Shown: piece by piece, positions 18,737 to 27,574 of the stretch | Layout of the letters: each line of letters starts with the position of its first letter | Numbering within the stretch: the stretch's first letter is position 1 | Assembly: GCF_009862785.1 (NCBI RefSeq) | Contig: NZ_WWHU01000001.1 | Coordinates: 3,906,001-3,970,000 of the forward strand | Length of the DNA: 64,000 nt | Reading direction: 5' to 3' | Source of the DNA: Gordonia sp. SID5947 | GTDB lineage: Bacteria > Actinomycetota > Actinomycetes > Mycobacteriales > Mycobacteriaceae | The notes under the pieces: model-generated | What the model was told of the DNA's origin: nothing | Seen by the model: the letters and a program-made list of their open reading frames with translations, nothing else | Databases searched by the model: none | Made by a program: the position numbers and the translations under genes

Positions 18737-19990
18737 GTGACGAATGTCTTCAGCCGTTTGATCGGCCAGGACGCGGTGGCCGAGGAACTGCAGGCCGCAG
18801 CCCATGCCGCTCGCGAGGTGGCGGCGCGACTCGACGGTGGCCCCGCCGACGCATCCGGCGCCGAGGGGCCCACGAGTCGGTCGCGCGCGGCGATGACCCA
18901 TGCGTGGCTCTTCACCGGCCCGCCGGGCAGCGGACGCTCGGTGGCGGCGACGTGCTTCGCAGCGGCGCTGCAGTGTCACGCCGACGGTGAGGTCGGCTGT
19001 GGCGAATGCCGTGCGTGTGTCACCGCGATGGCACAGACGCACGCCGACATCCGGCACGTTGTGCCGCAGGGGCTGAGTCTGTCGGTGCACGAGGCACGCG
19101 ATGTGGTGCAGGCTGCAGCGCGTCGCCCGGGGACCGGCCGGTGGCAGATCGTCATCGTCGAGGACGCCGACCGGCTCACCGAACAGGCAGCGAACGCCCT
19201 CCTCAAAGCGGTCGAGGAGCCGGCGCCCCGCACCGTTTTCCTGATGTGCGCACCATCGGTCGATCCGGAGGACATCTCGGTCACCCTGCGGTCGCGGTGC
19301 CGGCACGTCCCCCTCACCACGCCGGCGGTGGCCGACATCGAGCGGGTCCTGATCGACCGCGACGGCATCGACCCGGAGCGGGCCGCCTGGGCGGCGGGTG
19401 TGTGCGGTGGGCACGTCGGCCGGGCGCGCCGGCTGGCCACCGACGACGAGGCGCGTGCGCAGCGGGAGAAGGCGCTCGGGCTTGCGCGGGCCGCGACCCG
19501 GGATTCCACGGCATACGCCGCGGCCGAGGCGCTGGTGAAGTCGGCTGAGGAGGCGGCCAAGGCCATCAGTGCCGAACTCGATGAATCCGAGACCGAGGAG
19601 ATGCGGACAGCCCTCGGCGCCGGTGGCACCGGTAAGGGCACCGCACGCCCGCCTCGCGGGAGCGCGGGTGCGTTGAAGGAGCTGGAACGGCGCCAGAAGT
19701 CGCGGGCGACCCGGGTCTCCCGCGACATGCTCGACCGGGCGCTGGTGGATCTCGCCGCTCTGTTCCGGGATGCGCTGGTGGTCTCGGTCGGTGCCTCGGT
19801 GACGGCGATGCATCCCGACAAGGCAGATCTCGTCGGTGGGATGGCGGAGTACGCCTCGCCCGAACGCCTTCTGCGATGTGTGGAGGCCGTCTTGGAATGC
19901 CGGACCGCACTCGACGTGAACGTGAAACCGAAGTTCGCGGTCGACGCGATGGTGGCGAAGATCGGAATTGCGATGAACTCGGGGAGGTGA
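18737..19990 (+). CDS. holB: DNA polymerase III subunit delta' (clamp loader)
   Basis: The 417-residue protein begins NVFSRLIGQDAVAEELQAAA and has the clamp-loader AAA fold: a modified P-loop region (TGPPGSGRS), a zinc motif CHADGEVGCGECRAC, SLSVHEARDVVQAA, EDADRLTEQAANALLKAVEEP (the conserved DnaX/HolB stretch) and the sensor-like LRSRCRHVPL. It loads the beta clamp as part of the replisome. GTG 18737 is the start. It corresponds to Rv3644c and lies divergent from the cyclase gene with 57 bases between. The LysR gene on the other strand ends two bases after its stop. Confidence 0.93.
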   Translation: MTNVFSRLIGQDAVAEELQAAAHAAREVAARLDGGPADASGAEGPTSRSRAAMTHAWLFTGPPGSGRSVAATCFAAALQCHADGEVGCGECRACVTAMAQTHADIRHVVPQGLSLSVHEARDVVQAAARRPGTGRWQIVIVEDADRLTEQAANALLKAVEEPAPRTVFLMCAPSVDPEDISVTLRSRCRHVPLTTPAVADIERVLIDRDGIDPERAAWAAGVCGGHVGRARRLATDDEARAQREKALGLARAATRDSTAYAAAEALVKSAEEAAKAISAELDESETEEMRTALGAGGTGKGTARPPRGSAGALKELERRQKSRATRVSRDMLDRALVDLAALFRDALVVSVGASVTAMHPDKADLVGGMAEYASPERLLRCVEAVLECRTALDVNVKPKFAVDAMVAKIGIAMNSGR

Positions 19991-19992
19991 CC

Positions 19993-20913
19993 TCACGCGC
20001 CGAGCGGTGTCGGAGCGCCGGATTGCATCGCGATGTCGAGCAGGTCGCGGGCCGGGCCGCGCAGCGAGATGTGCGGAGTCCACACCGCGCGCAGCGGTCG
20101 CACCATGCGGAGCCCGGCCACGTCGACACGCACCAGCCGGCCCGCGGCGATGTCGTCGTCGACGGAAAGACGCGACAGCACTGCGGCACCCGGCGACGTG
20201 AGCACCGACGCGCGGATGGCGGTGACCGAGCGCAGCTCGATCAGTGGATCGGCCGGCGTCGCACCTGAATCACGCAGTGCGGCTTCGAAGGTGACGCGGG
20301 TGCCGGAACCGGGTTCGCGTTGGATGAGCGGGGTCGCGGCGACTTCGTGGAGATCGACGCTCCGGCCGTCGGCCCACGGATGTCCGGGCGCCGCGACCAC
20401 GACGAGCTCGTCGCGGGCGACCACCGCGCTGTCGAGATCTCCTGTGGGGCCGGGGCTCTCGATGAATCCGAGGTCGGCATTGCCCGCGCGTACGGTCTCG
20501 ATGACCTCGGTCGAGTTCATCGGACGAACCGAGATCTTGACGTCGCTCCGATGGGCGAGGGTGCTGATCCACAGTGGGACAAGGTATTCGGAGACTGTTT
20601 TGGAGGCGGCGACCACCAGAGTCGCATGCCGGGCGCCGACCAGCGAGTCCACCCCGGCCATGAATTGCGACGCCCGCTCGACGAGCGCGTTCGCCCACTC
20701 CAACACGGCCATGCCGTTCGCGGTCACGTCGACGCCGCCGGCCGACCGGACGAAGATCTCCACGCCCAGTTCGCGCTCGACGCCCCGCACGCGGGCGCTG
20801 ACCGCCTGTTGGCTGATGCCGAGGTCGCGTGCGGCGGCGCCCATGCTGCCGAGTCGGGCCACGGTCACCACGACGTCGAGGGCGGTGATGTCAGGAAGCC
20901 GGCGTTGCACCAT
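19993..20913 (-). CDS. LysR-family transcriptional regulator
   Basis: The 306-residue protein has the N-terminal winged HTH of the LysR family (LDVVVTVARLGSMGAAARDLGISQQAVSARVRGVERELGVEIFVRSAGGVDVT). A periplasmic-binding-like effector domain follows. It stands alone, with no divergent partner gene close by that would name its target. The upstream neighbour on the same strand is a 67-residue acidic protein. The effector is unknown. Confidence 0.9.
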   Translation of the reverse strand: MVQRRLPDITALDVVVTVARLGSMGAAARDLGISQQAVSARVRGVERELGVEIFVRSAGGVDVTANGMAVLEWANALVERASQFMAGVDSLVGARHATLVVAASKTVSEYLVPLWISTLAHRSDVKISVRPMNSTEVIETVRAGNADLGFIESPGPTGDLDSAVVARDELVVVAAPGHPWADGRSVDLHEVAATPLIQREPGSGTRVTFEAALRDSGATPADPLIELRSVTAIRASVLTSPGAAVLSRLSVDDDIAAGRLVRVDVAGLRMVRPLRAVWTPHISLRGPARDLLDIAMQSGAPTPLGA

Positions 20914-20955
20914 GCGACGACGGTCGTCTCATTGGGGTCAGCGGCCGGCCGCAGA

Positions 20956-21159
20956 TCACTTCTCGGTCGCCGATCCGCCACCCTCGGTGTCGTCCGATGC
21001 GATCTCGACGCCGTTGTCGCTGTCGGTGTCGTCGGATGCGTCGTCCTCGTCGCGGAGCGCGTCATATCCGTCGACGCCTTCGAGGACGGTCAGTTCCTGA
21101 TCGACCGCAGCCGAGAACGCCTTGGCATCCTCTTTGATCTTGTTGATGAAGTCCGACAT
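20956..21159 (-). CDS. Small acidic protein, unknown function
   Basis: ATG 21159 is preceded by a GGAGGAGAAG ribosome site, giving 67 residues. The N-terminal half is helical and charged (MSDFINKIKEDAKAFSAAVDQELTVLEGVDGYDALRD), and the C-terminal half is an acidic low-complexity tail (DEDDASDDTDSDNGVEIASDDTEGG). No membrane segment or known domain is seen. The good ribosome site and clear codon pattern support a real gene. Confidence 0.6.
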   Translation of the reverse strand: MSDFINKIKEDAKAFSAAVDQELTVLEGVDGYDALRDEDDASDDTDSDNGVEIASDDTEGGGSATEK

Positions 21160-21316
21160 CGTCTTCTCCTCCGCCTGCAGCGTCGCTGATCGGTGACCTG
21201 CCTCCACTATAGGAGCAGGCGGCCGTCGGGAAGGGCTGGGCGAAATGCGTCCGCAGTTCGCCGTCGACGAGCCCAAGAGGATCCCCAGGGGATCTCCGAG
21301 GGGACCGCGGTGGGGG

Positions 21317-21994
21317 TCATGTGAGGTCTGCGAACGTTTCGACCTCGTGCGTTCGGCCGGCCACGATCAGGACATCGCCGTCGCGGACGACGGTGTCCAT
21401 GCTCGCATAGGCGAAGTCGTCCCCCCGATGTTTGATGGCGACGACGGTGACGCCGTATTTGCGGCGCAGGCCGCTCTCGGAGAGGCTGTGCCCGATGATC
21501 GAGGCCGGCGCCAACGTCTTGACCATGGCGAAGCTCTCGTCGAACTGGATGTAGTCGAGCATGCGTCCGGTCACCAGGTGTGCCACTCGTTCGCCCATGT
21601 CGTGTTCGGGTAGCACCACGTGGTGTGCTCCGACACGTTCGAGGATGCGGCCGTGCTGGCGACTGGTGGCCTTGGCCCAGATCTTCGGTATCTCGAAGTC
21701 CGAGAGCAACGAGGTGGTCAGGATGCTCGATTCGAGGTCCGTGCCGATGCTGACGACCGCGTGCCGGAAGTCGGGGACGCCGAGTTGTTCGAGGGCGTCG
21801 CGGTCTGTCGTGTCGGCGACCGCGGTGTGGGTGAGTTCGTCGGAATACCGCTGCACCCGCGCAGGGTCGGAGTCGATGCCGAGGACCTCTGAACCACGCA
21901 AGACCAGCTCGCGGGCCAAGGAGGAGCCGAATCGTCCGAGCCCGATGACGGTGACACGGGTGCCGTGACGTGTGGGTTTTCTGGTCTTAGCCAA
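21317..21994 (-). CDS. ktrA: TrkA/KtrA-type potassium uptake regulatory subunit (RCK domain)
   Basis: I choose TTG 21994 (MAKTRKPTRHGTRVTVIGLGRFGSSLARELVLRG), which has a GAGGAAAGG ribosome site and gives 225 residues. The Rossmann motif GLGRFGSS and the acidic end of beta-2 (GIDSD) mark an RCK_N nucleotide-binding domain. An RCK_C domain follows (SLSESGLRRKYGVTVVAIKHRGDDF). It would gate the partner KtrB membrane channel in response to ATP/ADP or NAD(H). Its start overlaps the end of the ktrB frame by 8 bases, so the two are coupled. Confidence 0.88.
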   Translation of the reverse strand: MAKTRKPTRHGTRVTVIGLGRFGSSLARELVLRGSEVLGIDSDPARVQRYSDELTHTAVADTTDRDALEQLGVPDFRHAVVSIGTDLESSILTTSLLSDFEIPKIWAKATSRQHGRILERVGAHHVVLPEHDMGERVAHLVTGRMLDYIQFDESFAMVKTLAPASIIGHSLSESGLRRKYGVTVVAIKHRGDDFAYASMDTVVRDGDVLIVAGRTHEVETFADLT

Positions 21995-23399
21995 CGATCG
22001 GCCTTTCCTCGGGGAGTTCGTAGCGGCGTTCACGGTCGCGCAGCGCAAGTGCCGAGGCCAGGGTGATGGGCCCGAGCCGACCGATGAACATCAGGACGAC
22101 GAGCAGAATCTGTCCGGCGGCGGGGACGTCGGCGGTGATGCCGGTGGACAGGCCGACCGTGCCGAAGGCCGAGATCACTTCGAACAACACCGCGTCGAGG
22201 TCGAAATCCGTGATCAGCAAGAGCGTGATCGTGCCGATGATCACGGCTCCGACCCCGAGCAGGGCGACGGTCACCGCCTAGCGTTGCACCGACGCCGCCA
22301 GACGGCGGCCCATCACGTGCACCGTGGGTTGGCCGCGGACCTCGGCGATGATCACAAAGGCCAGTAGCGCAAAGGTGGTGACCTTGATTCCGCCTGCGGT
22401 GCCGGCTGATCCGCCGCCGATGAACATCAGCACATCGGTGACCAGCAGTGTCGACGGGTGCATCGCACCGATATCGACCGAGTTGAATCCGGCGGTGCGC
22501 GGTGAGATGCCCTGAAATATCCCGGCCAGCAGTTCTCCTGGGGTGCCGAGGCCCCCGAGCGTGGCCGGGTTGGTCCATTCGATGGCGGTCACCGCCACCA
22601 CCGCGACCAGGGCCAGGGCGCCGTAGGTGACCAGAGTGACCTTGGTGTGCAGCGACCACCGCGTCACCACAGTTCGAAGGGCCATCGTCCGACGAACAGA
22701 TCTGGTGATCTCGAAGATCACCGGAAATCCGAGGCCGCCGACCATGATCGGGACGATGATCCACGGGTCGGTCGCGAACTGGGTGAGGCTGGCCGACCAG
22801 AGCGCGAAACCGGCATTGTTGTAGGCGGAGATCGAATGGAAGACCCCGAGGTACAGCCCGCGGGCCGGCGACTCCCCGTAGCCGAGGATGAAGCGGGCCG
22901 CGAGGATCGCGGCGAGAACGACTTCGACGATGACACTCATCCGGAGCACGCCGACGACAACTCGTCGGCTCTCGCCCAGTTGCAGACTCTTGGTCTCGGT
23001 TTGCGCGAGGAGCTGCATCCGCAGTCCCATCCTGCGGGCCACCAGCAATCCCAGGATCGACGCCAGCGTCATGACGCCCACACCACCGATCTGGATCAGC
23101 GCGAGAATCACCACCTCGCCGAAGGCCGACCAGTATGTCGCCGTGTCGACCACCACCAAGCCGGTCACACAGACCGCCGAGGTGGCGGTGAACAGAGCGG
23201 TCACCGGGTTCGTCACCTGCCCGCTCTCCGAGGCCACCGGCAGCATCAACAGGATTGTGCCGAAGACGGTGGCGCCCAAGAAACCCAACGCCACGAGCCG
23301 CGCCGGGTGTCGGGACAACCTCGGCCATAATCGCACCACCAGACGAACATAGCGCTCACGCTCGACGGTGGGGCACCGGGCGGCGCGGGCCGGTTTCAT
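21987..23399 (-). pseudogene. ktrB: KtrB/TrkH-type potassium transporter with in-frame TAG stop
   Basis: The frame from ATG 23399 encodes a TrkH/KtrB membrane protein with the repeated selectivity-filter regions (SAVCVTGLVVVDTATYW, ISAYNNAGFALW, SPRTAGFNSVD). It stops at TAG 22278-22280 after RRLAASVQR. The same frame continues two codons later (AVTVALLGVGAVIIG) and encodes the missing last quarter, including the fourth pore region (FGTVGLSTGITADV), down to 21987. One base change (CAG or GAG to TAG) explains the break, unlike the frameshifts elsewhere. Without readthrough the channel lacks its last repeat and should not work. The first codon is uncertain. Confidence 0.82.
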
Positions 23400-23531
23400 G
23401 GCGTCGTTCGGCTGCCGTCTCCGGGGATCGCCGGGTGGGCCGTCCGACGCCGCGGTCAGATCATCTGTGCGCCAGGGAGTGCGAGAACGAACAAACGAAG
23501 GCCCGCTTCGGGTGGGGCTCGGCGCCTTGCA

Positions 23532-23855
23532 TCAATCTATTCCTCGTGGGACACGTCGGGGTCGTGACTCGTGCACGTCCTCGTCGCAGGAGTCGACAAC
23601 GCGACGAGTCGGCTTGCCCAGCATCCACGCGACCACGCCGATGATCGGAAGAATCCACACGACAGTAAGCCAGATCGCGCTGCGCTGTAGGTCGAGACGA
23701 TGGCTGATGATGTCGACTGTCGCGAACGCCGACACGGTGATCCAGACGGAGAACAGAACGAGCAGCGCGAACGCGATGTAGAACGGCCGATTGAAATCTG
23801 CGCTACAAGCCGCATCCCTGGCGCATTCTGACAGGCCGGCCTCGGCGAGCAGCAT
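23532..23855 (-). CDS. Small membrane protein with PLDc_N-like domain
   Basis: The 107-residue protein has two membrane helices (FYIAFALLVLFSVWITVSAFATVDII and AIWLTVVWILPIIGVVAWMLG). The second, followed by GKP, is the PLDc_N signature found at the start of cardiolipin synthases and in many stand-alone actinobacterial proteins. The C-terminal tail is polar. The function is unknown. It stands alone on the minus strand downstream of the ktr promoter region. Confidence 0.7.
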   Translation of the reverse strand: MLLAEAGLSECARDAACSADFNRPFYIAFALLVLFSVWITVSAFATVDIISHRLDLQRSAIWLTVVWILPIIGVVAWMLGKPTRRVVDSCDEDVHESRPRRVPRGID

Positions 23856-24413
23856 CAGGACACTCTAGCCGGTGTGATGCGTGTTTCAGCGGCGCCGCGT
23901 GTATTCAGTGAGCTACACGTCGTGGCGTTGACATCCATGGACGCCGAGACCTCTGAGACGCAGACCCACCCTCGTGGAACAGGAGTCCCTGGGGTTTCAT
24001 CGACAAGTTCGGAAAGGACCGAATCCGCCCCAGGTCAGCATCCAGATGCGGACGCGACCTGTGGCGGTGCGCAACTCGAAACCATTCACGGCAACCTCCG
24101 CAGCCTTGTCGGCCGCCAGGTACGCGCCGCGGTTGTCGCACCTGCGACTCGTATCGCCTGATGGGCTACGAGGTTCTCGGTTGAGGCCAGCGACCTTGGG
24201 GATCGGCGAGGGAGTGGACAGACATACCGCAGCCCTTCCGCTCGCGTAAATGAGCGCTGAGTAGCGTTACGGCAGAACACTTATCGAGCGCAGCAGAGCT
24301 TCGAGTTTGCCCTTGGCGATCTTGTGGCGAGTCTTGGTGACCGCCGAAAACGTGCCCGAGCCAGCCTCTCGCGACCACGAAGGCTGAGCCGAAACCGCGA
24401 ACACACCGGCCTT
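23856..24413. other. 558-base stretch without a supported gene, left of the integrated element
   Basis: Several short open frames occur on both strands, but none has a ribosome site, recognisable domain or convincing codon pattern. This is chromosomal DNA that would have lain downstream of the tRNA-Thr gene before integration. It may hold a decayed gene; I cannot identify one. Confidence 0.4.
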
Positions 24414-24459
24414 TGGAGCCGCCCAGGGGAATCGAACCCCTGACCTATTCATTACGAGT
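24414..24459. repeat. attL: 46-bp copy of the tRNA-Thr 3' half
   Basis: This segment is identical to 39108-39153, from the anticodon loop to the CCA end of the tRNA-Thr gene, and identity ends sharply on both sides. The integrase gene starts on the inner side 83 bases away. Together with the right copy it defines the ends of the integrated element. Confidence 0.93.
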
Positions 24460-24541
24460 TCTTCGTGACTGTGTGAACTGCAGAAACACTGAGAGTCACT
24501 GTGTGTCCATGAATGTCTAGAACACGTTGCAGCGCAGTGGA

Positions 24542-25951
24542 TCACGGCGCTTGATACGTCACCGACTGTCCATCGGTGACCGCTGAGGTCGAGGCGTTGT
24601 GTGTGCTCTGTGTGTGCTCGTGTGTGCTTGCCTCGATCTTTGCAACGGCCGCGAACAGTTCGTCATCGCCACCGGCGTGCGCGTAGACACGGCTGACGAG
24701 GGTTGAGTCGGCATGTCCGAGCAGGTTCGCAACGCGGGTGTAGTCGACACCACTGGCAACAGCGTGTGATGCCCAGGCGTGCCGCATCGCGTGTGTGGTG
24801 ACCTTGTCGACCCCTGCGGCCTCGCACGCGGTTGTGAGCGCGCGGTTGACGTTGGACCCTCGGAACTGTTTTCCGCGAGCGGTGCGGAAGACCAGCGCGC
24901 CGTCGAGCAGGCTCGACAGGAGTGCGTTGATGTCTGCCACGTCGGACTCCCTGCCCTTGACGGCCCTGCGCAGTTTCGGCAGGCGTGTCTGCTCGACGGC
25001 CAGAGCCTCACGCATCACTGCTGCGGCCTCTGGCGACAGTGGCACGCGGCGAGCGCGGCCGGACTTCGTGGCGCCGATTACTAGTCCGCCTTTGGTCTCG
25101 ACGGCCGATCGCCGGACGTTGAGCACAGCGCCTCGGTGGTCAGCGTTGTCGATGTCTTTGCGCCGCAGTTCGCACACCTCACCTATGCGCAGGCCGGTCA
25201 GCGATTGGAAGCGGAGTAGTCGCCGGGTGTAATCGTCGGCGACATGAGTCAGCAGAGCGTCGAGGTGGGCCGGGGTCAGGTACTCGTCGGCCGTGCCCTC
25301 GTCCTCGACGACCGTTCGCCGGTCGGTGGTGGGCACTGTGGCGCTGCGTGCGGGGTTGCTGCGGATGAGGCGATCGTCGACCGCGACGTCGAGCAACTTC
25401 CGCACGACGTTGGCGTACTTGCGCACTGTGGTCAGTGACTTGTCAGCGTCGAGCAGGTCGGCTATCCATCCGTTGACATCTGACACCACCAGAGAACCGA
25501 CCTCGCGGTCTCCGAACCGCCCGCAGAACACGTCGACGATGGACCCGTACGACTGGCGCGTCGACGCCGGTTTCGCCGACAGGGTGCGCACATAGGTATC
25601 GGCGACGGTGCGCACCGTCACCCGTGACCGCTCGTGCTCGATGTAGGAACCGGACCGGAACTGATCGGCCAGTTCGTCCCGGCGGGCGTGCGCGGCCTGA
25701 CGGTCCTCGAACCGTTCGTAGCGCTGTTTGCCCGAGGTGTCGACGTAGCGCACTTCCCAGCGCAGCGGCGACTTAGGGACGGCCTTACCAGCGGCATTTG
25801 TCGTCCACGAGTAGCCCCGTCGCACCTTCCGGCGCGCGTCGGAGTAGTGGCGATCGAACACCGACACGGTGCCGGCCTTTCGACGACCGGCGGACCGGGG
25901 TGCGGGACTGTCGTCGAGGTTGACGACCTCGGTGGTCTCTCGTGGACTCAT
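24542..25951 (-). CDS. int: Tyrosine-type site-specific integrase
   Basis: The 469-residue recombinase has an N-terminal arm-binding/SAM-like region and a catalytic domain. The catalytic residues are Arg255 (TGLRIGEVCELR), a Lys region (GATKSGRARRVPL), His387 and Arg390 (HAMRHAWASH), a further His (LLGHADSTLVSRVY) and Tyr423. It would join attP to the tRNA-Thr attB and, with the excisionase, reverse the reaction. It reads toward attL. The last codons (EHTQSTHNAST) are encoded by DNA that also carries an 18-base word repeated at the right end, so probable arm-type sites lie inside the gene. ATG 25951 is the start. Confidence 0.95.
   Translation of the reverse strand: MSPRETTEVVNLDDSPAPRSAGRRKAGTVSVFDRHYSDARRKVRRGYSWTTNAAGKAVPKSPLRWEVRYVDTSGKQRYERFEDRQAAHARRDELADQFRSGSYIEHERSRVTVRTVADTYVRTLSAKPASTRQSYGSIVDVFCGRFGDREVGSLVVSDVNGWIADLLDADKSLTTVRKYANVVRKLLDVAVDDRLIRSNPARSATVPTTDRRTVVEDEGTADEYLTPAHLDALLTHVADDYTRRLLRFQSLTGLRIGEVCELRRKDIDNADHRGAVLNVRRSAVETKGGLVIGATKSGRARRVPLSPEAAAVMREALAVEQTRLPKLRRAVKGRESDVADINALLSSLLDGALVFRTARGKQFRGSNVNRALTTACEAAGVDKVTTHAMRHAWASHAVASGVDYTRVANLLGHADSTLVSRVYAHAGGDDELFAAVAKIEASTHEHTQSTHNASTSAVTDGQSVTYQAP
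24601..24618. repeat. Candidate integrase arm-type site, left (inside int 3' end)
   Basis: GTGTGCTCTGTGTGTGCT occurs here and twice at the right end (38990-39007, 39019-39036), all within 250 bases of an att core. A nearby partial copy (CGTGTGTGCT) follows. Exact sharing at both ends suggests integrase arm binding. Confidence 0.55.
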
Positions 25952-26172
25952 ACCGACAGACTAGCAGATGACCCAATAATTCTGACGAACTGTTATCGAG
26001 TCAATATGCCGCGGTGAACTGCGAATATGCAGATGAGTCGAGCACACACGATCCTAGTTTCTGCTCGCAGATAATTGCTGGCCCTGGCGACGTTGATGGA
26101 CCTTGATGTCAGCGCGCAGACACTGACCAACAGCGGTGGGACACACTAGAACTGACACTCAGGGAGCACCAA
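25952..26172. promoter_or_regulatory. Divergent control region between int and the excisionase-like gene
   Basis: These 221 bases are more AT-rich than the surroundings and contain no gene. They must hold promoters for int (minus) and for the excisionase/replication operon (plus). AGGGAG at 26161-26166 is the ribosome site of the latter. No phage-type repressor gene is next to it, so the switch is unclear. Confidence 0.5.
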
Positions 26173-26409
26173 ATGGCAACCGCGGCAATCAATCTCACTG
26201 ACCGAAGTCGAGAGGTGCTGGCACCTGCTGACGCACTCGATCGCCTGCTCGACACTGACGAGGCCGCGCACGTGTGCGGACTGTCACCGCGCACCCTGCG
26301 CACGTGGCGCAGCGACGGCAGCGGCAAGGGTCCGGCGTTCGTGCGCGTCGGTGCCGCGATTCGCTACCGCGCGTCCGACATTCAAACGTGGATCTCGCGG
26401 CTGACCTGA
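26173..26409 (+). CDS. xis: Excisionase-like helix-turn-helix protein
   Basis: The 78-residue protein is a single MerR-like winged HTH of the excisionase/DNA-binding family (LLDTDEAAHVCGLSPRTLRTWRSDGSGKGPAFVRVGAAIRYRASDIQTWISR). The length and position, divergent from int and first in the replication operon, are typical of excisionases in actinobacterial integrative elements. It may also act as a regulator of int or of the downstream genes. Confidence 0.82.
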   Translation: MATAAINLTDRSREVLAPADALDRLLDTDEAAHVCGLSPRTLRTWRSDGSGKGPAFVRVGAAIRYRASDIQTWISRLT

Positions 26410-26500
26410 TCTCCACCCTCCGGGCCGCTCACCCTCACCTGCACCGAGACGACCCGATCAGCGCGAAACCCAACGCGCGCAACCGAAAACGGAGAAGACA

Positions 26501-27574
26501 TTGCCTACGAACGCAAACGGCGCCCGGCCAGAACCGGACGCCGCCGCGGCGATCACCACTCGCACCGAAGGAAAGGAGAAGTTTCCCGATTCCGAGCGTA
26601 CTTCGGTGGTCGGACACTTTGCACACGTCGCGCCGACCGACGCCGAGCAACTGGCGATCGAGATCGACGTAGAGCTTGCCGCGCACACCTACGTCGAGCA
26701 CCACGGTTTGTCCGTGTTCCCGTGTGAGTCCAACGGTAAGGCGCCGCTGACCCGACGTGGGTTCCGGGACGCGACCGACGACCACACACAGATCTCCGAA
26801 TGGTTCCGCCGGTGGCCCAATGCCAACCTCGCGGCGCCCGTTCCCTCTGGTCAGCTCGTGATCGACGCGGACCTCTACAAACGCGCCGCGCATGACACGC
26901 TGGCGGCGTTGGAAGAGCGGTGTGGGCCGCTGCCAGCATGTCCGACTGTGCGGACTCCGAACGGCGGTATGCACTACAGGCTCAAGGTGGCCGTCGGTTC
27001 ATGGTTTCGTGGCATTGCCGGGCCGGGTGTGGACCTGCGGGCCGGTGATCGGAACTACGTGCTCGTGCCGCCGTCGCGGATCGGTGACCGCCGGTACGAG
27101 TGGGTTTCCGGTGAGTGGGACGACCCGCCGGAGTTGCCGCTGTCGTGGTTGGCAGCGCTCGAATACCAGCGGCCGACGCTGACCACTCGCACCGTGCCCG
27201 GCTCGTGGGTTCAGCGGTTGGCCGGGGTCCGGCCGGAGTCTGTGACCATCGCCGATCTCGACGCGTTCCTCGACGCGCTGCCCGCTGGATCGATGGATCT
27301 CGCGATGGCCTCGGCGGTCGACGGCCGCATGGTCGAACGGATGCGCACGACCGCCCACGACACGCTCGTGCGGGCTGTGTATCGAGTAGTCGCCTTGGGT
27401 GCTGAAGGGCACCCCGGAGCGGTCGACGCAATGGCTCGTGTCCTGTCCGCGTTCGTCAAAGAGAACATGCGCCGCGAGCGCCACGGCCTCGACGGCGTGC
27501 GGTCGGCCGACGAGCTCGAATCGGAGATGCTGCGCGCTGTCTTCGGCGCCATCGTAAAGGTGAGTGCGGAATGA
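26501..27574 (+). CDS. Bifunctional DNA primase/polymerase (prim-pol) replication protein
   Basis: The 357-residue protein carries a prim-pol domain at about residues 60-220: YVEHHGLSVFPCESNGKAPLTRRGFRDATDD, SEWFRRWPNANLAAPVPSGQLVIDAD (metal-binding DxD-like), TVRTPNGGMHYRL and GPGVDLRAGDRNYVLVPPSRIG. These are the standard landmarks. Such proteins start and copy DNA of plasmids and phage satellites. The start is probably TTG 26501 with GGAGAA just upstream; a start further in is possible because the first 30 residues are low complexity. Its stop overlaps the ATG of the ATPase gene (ATGA), so the two are coupled. Confidence 0.88.
   Translation: MPTNANGARPEPDAAAAITTRTEGKEKFPDSERTSVVGHFAHVAPTDAEQLAIEIDVELAAHTYVEHHGLSVFPCESNGKAPLTRRGFRDATDDHTQISEWFRRWPNANLAAPVPSGQLVIDADLYKRAAHDTLAALEERCGPLPACPTVRTPNGGMHYRLKVAVGSWFRGIAGPGVDLRAGDRNYVLVPPSRIGDRRYEWVSGEWDDPPELPLSWLAALEYQRPTLTTRTVPGSWVQRLAGVRPESVTIADLDAFLDALPAGSMDLAMASAVDGRMVERMRTTAHDTLVRAVYRVVALGAEGHPGAVDAMARVLSAFVKENMRRERHGLDGVRSADELESEMLRAVFGAIVKVSAE

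Noticed and set aside
23874..24161. An open frame of 95 residues left of attL
   Set aside because: No ribosome site, no domain and an odd composition; other frames in the same stretch are equally open.
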